Source: Ciona intestinalis
Lineage: Eukaryota; Chordata; Ascidiacea; Phlebobranchia; Cionidae
Assembly: GCF_000224145.3 (NCBI RefSeq)
Contig: NC_020173.2
Coordinates: 5,198,556-5,262,555, forward strand
DNA length: 64,000 nucleotides
Direction: 5' to 3'
Shown: positions 1 to 12,600 of the stretch, piece by piece
Layout: every line of letters starts with the position of its first letter
Numbering within the stretch: the first letter of the stretch is position 1
The notes under the pieces: generated by a model
What the model was told of the DNA's origin: nothing
The model's input: the letters and a program-made list of their open reading frames with translations, nothing else
The model's database searches: none
Translations under genes and position numbers: made by a program

Positions 1-96
1 TACGGTTTTATATTTTTTGAATGTTCTTTTGTTTAGTACCAAATAGGAAGATAAAATAGGATAAAAAGTTGTCCCATCTTCCCCCACCCTATTATA
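1..96 (+). mobile_element. MITE copy, right half (window edge)
   Basis: Right half of the common ~190 bp terminal-inverted-repeat element of this window, ending in the motif TGTCCCATCTTCCCCCACCC. Its left half lies before the window. The same element recurs at 3001-3198, where it precedes the second copy of the same downstream sequence. Confidence 0.8.
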
Positions 97-541
97 TATT
101 TTCTAGTTGTTCACTTTCCCAAAGGAAAGGTTAATAACAAATGCTATGTTTCATCCTCTATTTTTAGCTATATTTTTCTGCTGGGAGCATAACTTTGTCT
201 CTAATATCACAAAAAGTGATTGGGCTACGTCTACTGATGTGCTGTTGCTAAACGACGACGACGGAACAATTGCAAAATGTTAAGTAAAATTGAACTAATA
301 CTATAATATTTATCTGTTTGGTACACCGATGCATCCGAGTGCTACATGGTTTTCAATCTGAGTCCCCGCTTAGATTAACATTATAGAATTTCTATGTAAA
401 TGTAAAATTTTCTGCGCTTAGGTAAATAAATATTTTCCTAAGAAGATTGATCAGGATTACTAAGCGATTAGAGTTCTTTATATATTTTCTTAAGCCTCAA
501 ACACAGGCCAAAAAGGGGAAAGAGTGTTTAGAAGTGCCGAC

Positions 542-1235
542 ATGGCACACAGAGACCATAATTCTCCCGGGTCAAGTCGAAATATTGGTCCCCAAAATCG
601 CGCTCGTGGTTTGGGTGCAATTCCACCAAATGCTGATGGTCGCATGGACTTTTTAGAAGAACCGGTACATAGTTAATTGACGCACAATATACATTTTGGC
701 ATTGAAAGATTTTAGAAGAACCGGTACATAGTTAATCGACGCACAAAATACATTTTGGCATTGAAATTACCTATATACAAACAGCATAATGCCTTTTTTG
801 TTGGCTTACCTCATTTTCGATGGGATGCCATGAAAGGACTGTACTGTCTGTACACTATAGCTCTGTAGATATGTATATGTCACTTACAATGTAACATGCA
901 TGGTAACATCAACATGTAAGCTGGCATGAGGTGTATGAAACAGAACACCTGTGTTATAACACCCGGGCGTTTTTCAGGCATGCAAGGATAAAGCAAGTTA
1001 CATTCATTCATAAGTTTTATAATATTTTTATTAAATTTCCATTTTTTTAAACCTTTGTATTCTGTGCATTGGTTTTTCATTAAATTTGACTTTGCAGGAA
1101 AATAATGAAGAGTTTCCTCTGCAAGTTGTCAATAGAAGACACAACCAACCAAGAGCTCGTGCCGGGGGTGTGAGGATAGTGACTTATCAATCTTATCGAG
1201 GGTACAGGTTACGACGTGAGGACCAACAGGAACAG
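542..1235 (+). pseudogene. Second copy of KLHL coding exons 1 and 2 (duplicate haplotype or partial duplication)
   Basis: Exon 1 at 542-664 (ATG, 41 codons) and exon 2 at 1098-1235 (46 codons) are near-identical to 3633-3755 and 4256-4393. Both keep an open frame and GT/AG sites, so nothing marks them as dead; what is missing is the rest of the gene, because a 500-N gap follows at 1387. The whole stretch 1-1386 parallels about 3110-4542 with substitutions and indels. I read it as an unmerged allele placed upstream by the assembler; a real partial tandem duplication is the alternative. One difference is functional-looking: a 59 bp tandem duplication at 652-710 / 711-769 repeats the end of exon 1 together with its splice donor. 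Confidence 0.8.
914..1013 (-). repeat. SINE-like tail segment
   Basis: On the - strand this reads from a run of GAATGAATG-type units through TTTATCCTTGC into GTTATAACACAGGTG and CATACACCTCATGCC. The same order is found at 4076-4173, 28470-28582, 60585-60695 and 62605-62720. It lies in the KLHL intron between coding exons 1 and 2. Confidence 0.6.
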
Positions 1236-1386
1236 GTTGGTTAAACAAAATTTTTGCACTAATAAAAAATCTGGTAGAAAGTTTTAGAGTTTAATACTTA
1301 GGGGTTATAGGGGGTTAGTAGTTGACAAATAACGTAGGGGGGGAGGAGATTCTTTGCTACCACCATATTTTTTTGCATAAAAATTC

Positions 1387-1886
1387 NNNNNNNNNNNNNN
1401 NNNNNNNNNNNNNNNNNNNNNNNNNNNNNNNNNNNNNNNNNNNNNNNNNNNNNNNNNNNNNNNNNNNNNNNNNNNNNNNNNNNNNNNNNNNNNNNNNNNN
1501 NNNNNNNNNNNNNNNNNNNNNNNNNNNNNNNNNNNNNNNNNNNNNNNNNNNNNNNNNNNNNNNNNNNNNNNNNNNNNNNNNNNNNNNNNNNNNNNNNNNN
1601 NNNNNNNNNNNNNNNNNNNNNNNNNNNNNNNNNNNNNNNNNNNNNNNNNNNNNNNNNNNNNNNNNNNNNNNNNNNNNNNNNNNNNNNNNNNNNNNNNNNN
1701 NNNNNNNNNNNNNNNNNNNNNNNNNNNNNNNNNNNNNNNNNNNNNNNNNNNNNNNNNNNNNNNNNNNNNNNNNNNNNNNNNNNNNNNNNNNNNNNNNNNN
1801 NNNNNNNNNNNNNNNNNNNNNNNNNNNNNNNNNNNNNNNNNNNNNNNNNNNNNNNNNNNNNNNNNNNNNNNNNNNNNNNNNNNNNN
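1387..1886. other. Assembly gap, 500 N
   Basis: Run of exactly 500 N. It separates the duplicate KLHL 5' segment (1-1386) from the P450 exon. The round size suggests a placeholder, not a measured distance. Frames running through the N are meaningless. Confidence 0.99.
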
Positions 1887-1981
1887 AATATTTATTTCCA
1901 ACCCGTTTGTTGAATGGTGACCCCATTAAACATTACACACAAGTTACCAATATTATTTGGTGCGTATATAAAGTTACCACT

Positions 1982-2030
1982 ACAGATGAATGAATGAATG
2001 TTATTTATCCTTGTCTGGCGTGTGTCACGG
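1982..2030 (-). repeat. SINE-like tail fragment
   Basis: GATGAATGAATGAATG followed by TTATCCTTGTCTGGC, the same tail unit as in the dispersed SINE-like family. Only the tail end is recognisable. Confidence 0.5.
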
Positions 2031-2152
2031 GCGCCCGAAGTTCGGTTCAAAAGTTGAACCAAAAAGCCAAGGTATATATGCAGTCGTGGTGTGTATGTAA
2101 TATGACAACACCAAACATGTTTTAAAACTTAAAAAAAACGAAGATAAATTAC

Positions 2153-2449
2153 CATTTTGATACTCGCACAGTCTCCCAAGACGACCCAGTTTTTTCTCCC
2201 AACCCGAGCGCCCATCACTGGTCCATATTCCCTCTTCCATTCGTTGAGTTTTTGTTCTGGATGGCGTCCAAGCAACGGCAGGACTCCAAGGATAGGAATT
2301 CCCCTTGGGCCGGGAGGAAAACTACGTGGCATTTGGTACCAGTGCCGGTAGAGCAAGTACGCCGCTGTACATGTAAGGAACTTGCATACAGTTAAGTAAC
2401 TTACAAAGCTCCCAGGCACTTCTAGCATGGTACCATTGTTCAATAGCAT
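2153..2449 (-). CDS. Cytochrome P450 (CYP2-like clan), first coding exon only
   Basis: First exon of a microsomal P450 monooxygenase: 99 codons from an ATG at 2449 down to a GT donor at 2152-2151, phase 0. Residues about 14-34 form a hydrophobic N-terminal membrane anchor, followed by a short basic stretch and the proline-rich hinge PPGPRG at residues 45-50, then GIPILGVLPLLG and a KREYGPVMGARVG segment, the classic start of CYP2-clan enzymes. The I-helix, ExxR and heme-binding cysteine exons are not in the window; they should lie to the left, where the 500-N gap and the duplicated KLHL segment sit. It is divergently oriented to KLHL, about 1.2 kb from that gene's start. Substrate cannot be inferred. 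Confidence 0.85.
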
Positions 2450-3000
2450 TTTAAAAGGTTTACAAAGTGCTAACTAACTAACCTGCAATGTAAAAAAAAA
2501 ACTAGATTTCTGTAAGTGCAAATGAAACGTACACTTTGCCTAAGTTATTGTATTTGAAATATTTAATGGTCTGCCTTTTCTATATCATTGTGCTCTCCAT
2601 GATTAGTTTTAAAGGCAATCCGATTAACGAAAAAGAATCCGCTTCCATGCCTTCGAATTATATCTTACTGACAACATAACCTGTAAGCCCACTTTACAAC
2701 AAAATATGACAGGTATGCGTAACACCCGGCGTATCAATAACCTTATTATAGCTCTGTATCAGACTATGAGTCAGTGCATAACATGGTAAAATCATTCGAA
2801 TTTGCTCACAAATTTTTACACAAAATTTTCGTCACGATATTCTGACATCAGCCTTAATATAGCACGGTTAATTGTAGTCGACGCGGTGTTAATAAAACTA
2901 AAATAATCTGGAATTTTCCAGGAAACAAAGCGGGATATCCGGTTTTGTAGAAATCTTTGTATTTCCGTTAATATTTTATATCCGTTTTTCGTTATTGTTA

Positions 3001-3198
3001 TAGTAGGGTAGAAAAGATGGGACACTTTTAGCACATCATACCTAAATATCCTGATCGTGTTTTTAAAAATTAATGACAGTTTATGGAAGTCGTGAGAATA
3101 CGGTTTTACAATTTATTCTTTGAATGTTTTTTGTTTATTACCAAATAGGACGATAAAATAGGATAAAAAGTTGTCCCATCTTCCCCCACTCTATTATA
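3001..3198 (+). mobile_element. MITE copy, complete
   Basis: Starts TAGTAGGGTAGAAAAGATGG and ends TGTCCCATCTTCCCCCACTC followed by TATTATATA. Forward orientation (the TTTAGCACAT side is left). About 200 bp, between the P450 exon and the KLHL start. Confidence 0.85.
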
Positions 3199-3632
3199 TA
3201 TTTTCTTGTTGTTCACTTTCCCAAGGGAAAGGTTAATAAGTGCTATGTTTTATCTTATATTTCGCTATATTTTTCTGCTGGGAGCACAACTTTGTCACTT
3301 AATATCACGAAAAAAACGATTGGGCTACGTCTACTGATGTGCTGTTTCTAAATGACGACGGAACAATTGCAAAATGTTAAGTAAAATTGAACTAATTCTA
3401 TTATCTGTTTGGTACACCGATGCATCCGAGTGCTGCATGTTTTTCAATCTGAGTCCCCGCTTAAATTAACATTATAGAATTTCTATGTAAATGTAAAATT
3501 TTCTGCGCTTAGGTAAATAAATATTTTCCTAAGAAGATTGATCAGGATTACTAAGCGATTAAACTTCTTTATATATTTTCTTAAGCCTCAAACACAGGCC
3601 AAAAAGGGGAAAGAGTGTTTAGAAGTGCCGAC

Positions 3633-6600
3633 ATGGCACACAGAGACCATAATTCTCCCGGGTCAAGTCGAAATATTGGTCCCCAAAATCGCGCTCGTGG
3701 TTTGGGTGCAATTCCACCAAATGCTGATGGTCGCATGGACTTCTTAGAAGAACCGGTACATAGTTAATTGACGCTTTACATATTAAACACTAAAAATACC
3801 TCTTGGCAATGACATTGGCCTAATTGAAACAGTATTATTTTTTATATATAAATAATGAATGACAACATTTTAGTCATTTCTACAATAAGATACCCTACTG
3901 TCAGGGCCAGGGAAGAATTTATCCGTTATACATACTTTATGCTTACGTCTGTCACACCAACTTTTTTTGTTATCTCATTTTCGCCAGGATGCCATGAAAG
4001 GACTGTATTGTCTGTACACTATAGCTCTGTAGATATGTATATGTCACTTACAATTTAACATGCATGGTAACATGTAAGCTGGCATGAGGTGTATGAAACA
4101 GAACACCTGTGTTATAACACCCAGGCGTTTTTCAGGCATGCAAGGATAAAGCAAGTTACATTCATTCATAAGTTTTATAATATTTTTATTAAATTTCCAT
4201 TTTTTTAAACCTTTGTATTCTGTGCATTGGTTTTCCATTAAATTTGACTTTGCAGGAAAATAATGAAGAGTTTCCTCTGCAAGTTGTCAATAGAAGACAC
4301 AACCAGCCAAGAGCTCGTGCCGGGGGTGTGAGGATAGTGACTTATCAATCTTATCGAGGGTACAGGTTACGACGCGAGGACCAACAGGAACAGGTTGGTT
4401 AAACACAATTTTTGCACTATTAAAAAATCTGGTAGAAAGTTTTAGAGTTTAATACTTAAGGGTTATAGGGGGTTAGCAGTTGACAAATAACGTAGGGGGG
4501 GAGGAGATTCTTTGCTACCACCATATTTTTTTGCATGAAAATTCCTCTAAAAAACTACTGTTTATTACTGCTCGCAAATTTGCAAATCCTCGCAAAAAAT
4601 GAAATCTTTAACATAAAACCAGTGCCTATCTATGCTCATATTATATATATGCCTAATTTTCCATTTTCTCTAAAAGCAGGGTAGGTTTTACAACTCGCCA
4701 CCTGTGAACCAAGACCAGCAGAACGACATCGTTCCGGTTCTATCCAGTCCTGACGGCTTTTCCAGCGACTCTCTTGCTGGAGAAGAGCATGAATGGTCGG
4801 ATGGAATGAGCAGTATTTCAGATTTGGATGAACGACTTCCCCCAGCCGCAGCCCCACCTGCTTACCCCGTTCCAGGGGCGGCTGATTCACCCCCACCAGA
4901 TTTTCTCGGGATATCTATGGGTTCTAGGGGGGTGGGTTCTTCCCGTGGTAATAAGAGGTAAGTATATGTCCAAACTTTGTCTGTTTAAAATAAACATGAT
5001 ATCAAATACAAGTGTGCAGACTTAGTAAGCAAGCTGCAGTGGCACGGTAGTTAGTAAGTCTGGCTGGTCATAGAGAGGACAGGTTTAAGGCTTTTCGCTG
5101 GTACAGTAAAAAATCCTCCAAAAATAATCACACGCAAAGTTACACATGTAACTCCCACAATGTGTATGAAACAGAACACTCATGTTATAAAAACTGTCAT
5201 TGCTCTAACATGCCGGGGTAAATAGGTTGCATATGCGGAAATATTTACTTTTGAAATTATTTAACAGAACTCGAACTGGCAGCACATCAAGTTACTCCTC
5301 AGTTGAATCTGTGTGTTTCAATTCACGCAAACAAAAGATATCAAACACCAACTCAGTCCAATGCATCTCACAACGCATGGCTCTTATTGATAAGCTTCAA
5401 AAATACAGATCCGTGAGTTATAATAGGAATTACTTTAAAAAATTAGAGTCTCACATTTTTATCTAAAAACCACTAGTGTATCGTATTTTAAATTTGTATT
5501 TAAGATTGTGTATTGTAGTTATAAAACAGTCTTTTCACAAAATTGGCCTGTTGTGTAAGATTTCAAACTAAGCTGTATTTGATTAAACCAAATCCACCAT
5601 TCATAACAGGCAAACTTTTTATTTACTAAGCAAATACAGCTGTATTATTAAACAGATTTAAATACAGAAGTCAAATATGGTGGCCCAACATTGTCATCCA
5701 GCCTTTTGAATTTTCTATCTGGGGTTACATTGTTAAAATGCAATTACGCTCATAGTCATCAAACACAATGATCCTTATTGATTAATTTTGCAAATTCAAT
5801 ATACTTTGGCTTTGCTTATGTTAAGCAACAGAATCACAGGGTAATGGTAGTTTTAGGATTAAAACCGGGGTGCTGAAGCATAAGATGTAATCCATCTTTG
5901 AGAGGTTGGGGTTTTATGTCACTCCAGACAACCTAACATTTATCTATTTGGTTGTATTCCATATGGGTGAGATCTTTGGAAAGGGTCGGGATTTAGGCCA
6001 AATTTGCCTGTTATGTCTATGTGCTTCAAACTTGGGTCTATTTTTTAGAACAAAGAGTTCACTGATGTGATTCTCACAGTGGAAGACCAGGAGATAGCCT
6101 GCCATCGTGTGGTGTTAGCTGCCAATAGCCCCTACTTCCATGCTCTACTTAGTTCCAAGTAAAATCCTAAAAATTACATTTTTATCTATATGTCAAACTT
6201 TACACTATTGATAAGTTTTGTGTAAATGGGTTTTATTTTTCTATTGCCCAGAATTGCGTTGTTAAATTAATGGTTTAAATACATCTTTATCAGTTGCTGA
6301 CAAATCTAAAATTATTGGACAGGCAAAAACAAATAATAAACCCAATTAGCGTTTAAATAGTTCCATCCTCCCAAATTATCTTTTATATAAATTGTGCCTC
6401 TTTCCCTTTTTTATTATTATTAATTTGTGTGTGCTGGTAATTTGTGCATTTTTTTATTTGTTTTGTTTCAACTGCCTATGAATCCCGCTTGATGTCTTTC
6501 ATTTACTTTTATATTTACATCCAGCATGAAAGAAGGCAGGGAGGGCAGAGTTCATATTCAAGGTCATAAACCTGAAATCGTGCATATGTTGGTACGACAT

Positions 6601-9600
6601 GCGTATGCGGAAGCCATCAAGGTCACTACTGAAAATGCTCAGGTAAAATGAAATAGGGGCCATATATTACAGATTGTGGTATCTAGAAGGTAATACTTTA
6701 ATTAATTTTCCATAAAATTGAGACAGTTTAAATGTTTTTCTTGTTTTTTCAAATTTAAACACCTTTTTTTGTGTTAGTTAAAAATCATTCAAAAAAATGT
6801 TTTTTTTTCTAGTTTTTATTCAACATTTTAGTTTAGTTCTAGTCAGAGAATTGAGTTGGTTTTAAGTTTTGACTGTTGTTTACTAAACCTGTTTTCTGAT
6901 GCGGTGTTGTGTGGTTTTTAAAATTTAATATATATATATATTTATATAGGAGAATTTTCAACAGCTCATTTGGTGTGATATTCTACTATGGGCTATAAGG
7001 GAATAATTACGTTAGGCCTGGTAGCAGAGTTAACATATTGTATATGAATATAAAACAAAATATTACAGAATATAAATTCATAAAACCTACATAATAATAA
7101 CTTTTAACTGACTTTATATTTTCCACCTCAGGATGTATTAGAAGCAGCAGATTACTTCCAAATGGATATGCTGAAAAGCCATTGTGAAAAGTTCCTTATA
7201 CGACAAGTGGCAGAGAGCAATTGCCTCGGTCTAATGCAGTTTGCATCACTACATTCCCTAGGTGAGTGTGAATAACTATTCCATCTATATGGGTGAGGTC
7301 CTGACTCCTGTTTAAGGACCTAGGCGTTTGGTGAGATTTGGGACATTGCCCTAACACTACACATATTCGATTTTATATGAGTGAGGTCCTGTTAAACAGA
7401 TGGGATTTCCGCCAGATTTGGGTTATTACCCCAGCACCCTTGCTGCTTATATAAGTTAATTATCTTGCCCAAGGATACATCTGTTAATCAGTGTTAATCA
7501 TCTCAATACCCTTTAGCTGTTAAAATTTATTCCACTTAACAACTTGCGTCTTTTATTCAATAAGTCATGTATTTCTGTTTAAATCAAGGCCTGTAATAAC
7601 GACTGTCGTTTCTTCTTCTTTTCTTCTTTATTCTATTTACCACTTAAATTTTAATTACTTTGGAGCAGTTGGCAAAATCTCATGACATGCTGCTGCAGGA
7701 CCTCACCCACATAGAATATAACCTTTATTACCAAATCCAAACACACAAATTAAAGTCCTAACTGTTTCAGACCGCTTGTACAACAAGGCAAAGAAATATG
7801 CAGTTAAAAACTTCAACAAAGTTTCGCAACAAGAGGAATTTCTACGCCTACCACTCGCTACTTTGTCGAAATACCTGGAAGATCATGGTCTTGTTGTACA
7901 AAGAGAAGAACATGTCTATGACGCAGCCATGCGTTGGCTTGAGGTGGTTAAACTTTTATATCTAAGTTTATTTTACAAATTTTTATATTTAATGCTATTT
8001 ATATTTTACAATATGCGTCACTGTGTAGAAGTTATAGTTTTTTAATAAATGCCAAAATTTATTTATTGTTTTGTACCTGTTATCGTACGTACATGATATA
8101 TATATTGAAAACCAGCCTTTCAAAACCAATAACAAATTCAGACTTTAAATATTCCTGGGGTTGTAGGATGACACGTTGCTGGTCTTTTTTTAAACTGAAT
8201 TTTGCTGCTTATACTACCACTGCCGGATATCTTTTTTTACGAAAAAGAGCATCATATATTTTATGGGTAGCGATTACAAAGTCTTGGTGCAACCCGGTGA
8301 TGTGGCACAGTTGGTTAGTGCACCTTCCTCTAACCCAGAGGTTATGGCTTGTGGCTGACAACAGTTTGTACGTATGTGTCCTTCTGTAAGATGCTTTACT
8401 GCAATTGCTTCAACTCAGTAGTCACTAATTGGTTGGTGTTTTAAATCACCAATTCAATATCAATAAAAATTACTTATAAAGGTAATTTGTAAATCTGTAA
8501 AAATTTATTGTACTTGAAATTCTAGTATGACGCCACCCGCAAAGAACATGTTGCAGAAGTCCTACGCTGCGTGCGTTTGTTTTTCGTCAGCTCTCGTTTT
8601 CTTTTCGAGGTGATCACAAAGCATCCAATGTTCCAGGTAAGATTGGTGAAACTTTTTTTTTTTTTTTAATTTTTTTTTTTGTTTTTAAACTTGTTAAAAA
8701 ATGTTTTTTTAAACATTTTCAGCAAAGCTTATCAAATTAGTTACATTTTTGAAAAACCAAACTTTTGATTTTTTGCTGTGGTGTTTTATTTAACTAACCA
8801 GTAACCGCTTGTCATTTTTGACATGAGGCAGCTGTTTTTAAAATCTTAAATGAAGTGAACCACATTTGACATTGAATAAGACATTTTAAAGAGATTTTTC
8901 TGCAAACCGTTGTTAATTGCTTGGCACTGATAGACGAGAGAACAAAATGTTCATTGTTTAAGTCTATGCGTTAAATTGTATAGTGAATCATGAATGCCAA
9001 TTATTTCAAGAGTCATTAGGTTCTGAATCTCTGATTTATTCTGCATGCCAGTTTTACACTTCTACAAAAAATCCCTAAAATTAGCGTATGTGTTCAAAGG
9101 CTAATTTTTACATAGACTGTATCTTATTAGTACTAGTAGGGTAGGGAGAAACGGGGCATCTTTAGCACGCAATATCTCATAGTTTCTGATCTTTAAAGAC
9201 TTAACAACGGTCTATGGAAATCGTGGGAAAATGGTTTTAAAATTATGAATGTTCTTTGTTTACTACCAAATGGGACAAGAAATTAGAATGAAGGAGTGTC
9301 CCATCTTCCCCATCCTACTTTACATAAGGTAACTACCCTCATGTTTTAGGGCAACCCAGAGGTACAGAACATCTTATCAGAGGCTTGTAAGTACCATGCA
9401 CTAGGTAGTAACGAAATGAAACATGGCAGTCTTCCACATACAAAGCCACGCGCGTCATCAGGTAAAAAAATCAAAAGAACCTTTTATTTCTCTCATAAAA
9501 AGTTTCCTGAAAAAAAACTATCACATAAAAAGATTTTAAAAACTTAAAAAACATTTTTCACTTTTTTCTCATGAAAAGGACTCGCTTAAAAAGCATCATA

Positions 9601-12600
9601 AAAAAAAAGATTTTCAAAAAGTTTTAAAAAAATATTGTTTCACCTTTCTGTTTCATGTTATGGATAAAAAGTGTGGGAAAAGTGTCAGTTAAATAGCGTG
9701 GCTGTTGCACCCAACACTTAATGTACTTTATGTTCCAGGCATAAGTGAAGTATTAGTGGTGGTTGGTGGGATATGCAACAACAGGAGGCTCTTATACACA
9801 GAGTGCTACCATCCAAACAAACAGGATTGGATTTCCCTAAGTGATATCTCCACCTCACATGCTACAATGCATAGCTACAGGTAATGCATGGCTGGATTTA
9901 AGTGTACAGGTGTATTGCTATATATGTATATTGCTGTATAGGTTTTTACTTGTGTATTGCTTTTTAGGGGTGTATAGATGCATTTCTTAATTTACCAAGT
10001 TGTCACTTCAGACAAATGTGTTTCCATTTTAAACAACTAACAACTGTCTATGGAGGTCTTGAGGATACAGTTTTATAGTTTCTAAATTTTCTCTGTTAAC
10101 TACTACATAGGGTGAGAAAATAGAGTTAAAAGATGTCCCACCCACACACATCCTAGTCTATCATATTAAACACATACAATGATACAAATCGTTCACCATA
10201 TTCTGTTTACACTGATTTGTTAAACTGTTTACTTTTACTCACTGTGCCTCAGTGGCATAGTTGGTTATAGTTTCTCTTTACTTCGTAGGATAAGTTGTTT
10301 TGTATTTATTACTGTAAATGTCATCGTGGTTAATGTGTTTTACTGTTGTTTGGCTGAAGTTGTTTAATTATGACAGCTTTAAGCACATAAAAAGTATTTA
10401 CTCAAACTTTCATGCTACACAACTGGACGATTTTAACATTTATTATTTGAATTGCATTTTTTCTATAGAACTGCTAAATAGTCAAAAATTCTTTTTTTTT
10501 TAATCTGAGTTTTAACAAAATTATAATAAATTCAAATTTTCAACTAAATTATATTAAATTTAAAAATCGACAAAATTTTTTTTAAAAGCATAACATTTCA
10601 TTGCCTTCCAGTCTTCAAATTAATAATGTTTTTGTAGTGTCTGCTCCCACAAAAACGACATTTACATAACTGGTGGCCACAGCAACTCAGGCATGACGAT
10701 GGATGCAGTTTCGGTGAGTTTGATAAAATGTTTCATTTTTTAAAGGGGATTGGGGTAATGGGCTAATCCTCGCCCAAATCCTAGGACCTATGGGGTGATG
10801 GACCGTGTTTTAATGTTATTTTATAAAGTATCACCTTCATAAACTACTGCTTTCACAAGAAAACATATACAGTAGAGTGGGGGAAATGGGACCCCTTTAT
10901 TTTATTTTCTTGTCCTATTTGGTAAAATTAATATGTTTCTTCAACATTTCATAAAGAATAACTTTCATAAACTACTACTTCTACATAAACCATATCATTA
11001 TTAATTACTTAAATGCAATTAAGACCGACAGTCGTTTTATAGACTAGTTAGTTTGGTTGTTTTATTTTATTCTATCTAAAAAACATGACAATGCCATTTA
11101 GGCGAAATATATATCTCTTATTAATTTTTATACAGTTAATTGTACTTGATTTTTGTCTGCTACGTTTTTGTAGCACCAGATCCTTGCTGTTTCAATGATC
11201 GCTCTGTGCCTGTTTTGTTTTCATAGCACCAGATCCTTATTATTTTACTGATTACACTGTTTCTTTTACCAGGTCTACTTCTCCAACATAGACCAGTGGA
11301 GTTTGCTTGCCCACATGCAGCATCCACGAGAAAGGCATGGTTCAGCATCTGTAGATGGCGCTGTATATGTTGCAGGTGGAATTTCACATTGGTGTTTTTT
11401 TTTAAAGTTTACGTTTTTTAGAGACAAAAGTTGTAAACATTGTGGATTTTTATTCTGCTACCAGGCATGATGTAAATTATTTTTAAACTTTTGTGGTGAA
11501 TAAAGCGTTAATTTTATTCCAACATGTTTGTCTTCCATTTGGCAAGGCTTTACCAGTATTAAACCTGATAAAATTATGGTTTCTATGCCAGATAAGGTGA
11601 AAAAATGTTATGTTATTAATTCTGTGTTGACTAAAAAATATAAAAAAAAAACATTTTCTGCTGTCTTAGACTTTAGAGCGATTTTTGTCTCACAGAGAAA
11701 CAGCCTACACAGCCTGAATCAATACTGCTACCCACTGTACAGGAGAATGATATTATTTTAATAGGAGTAAATAATTCATGAATGTCTGTTGCTGTACGAC
11801 TGCCATCTTACTGTCTTAGCGCTGGTTATTAAAAGCAATGGGAATTTTGTAGCCTTTAATGTCACTCATAGTTTTGGTTAGTGGCACAGTAAAAAAAAAC
11901 AGGGTTTAAAAAAAATTGTGTTTTGTTTTTTTTGGGGGGAAAGAGGGTTGTGAGTCTTGACCACCTAAACTGCCAATGCTGCGCCACTACCACTAGTTGT
12001 GGTTTGGTTCCATCATTTATACTTGTTACTTTAACATGCAGGGGGTCTTATGGCTTCTCCGAAAAATCGTAAAAAACCTGGCGTTCTTGACAATGTTGAG
12101 CGATACAGACCCGACTACAATCGTTGGGAGAAAGTAAAACCACTGCCTAAGAGATGTTACTCTCCAGGTATTTGAAATATATGTATAGAATTGCAAGGAT
12201 GAGTTGCAGAATTAAATGCAGCAAGCAGGAGGCTTGATTTTGCTATTCTTATTTGTAACCATTACCTGAATATCCCTGATTACAATTCTCAATAATGTAC
12301 CGAATTTCTGGACAGTTGAAAAGTGTATAGACTTCTTTTACCATTTGGTGTATCTAAATTGATACGCATACCAAAGTTTTGGTACTATTATCTTAACAAT
12401 TTCACTTGTTACTTGAGTGCTCTCTTTATATTACTTCATTATCTCAACATACTACTTAGAAATGAATCTAATGTACTTTAACTTTTAATAGTTGTCAGGT
12501 TTCTTATACTATAGTTTTGGCACTTTTTTTGTACATACCATAATTCTGAAATTGTTCCTGTTTATTCCAGGTGTGCTTTCATACAAGGAGAAATTGTATG

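Noticed and set aside
447..656. 69-codon frames at 447-656 and 3538-3747
   Set aside because: Off-frame reading of KLHL coding exon 1; the true frame starts at the ATG at 542 or 3633 and joins exon 2 in phase.
1305..1993. Frames of about 190-220 codons over the first gap
   Set aside because: Almost entirely N; the same applies to 62616-63285 and 28159-28572.
8298..8375. tRNA gene
   Set aside because: A-box-like sequence present, but no acceptor stem pairing or intact B box; fits a SINE head.
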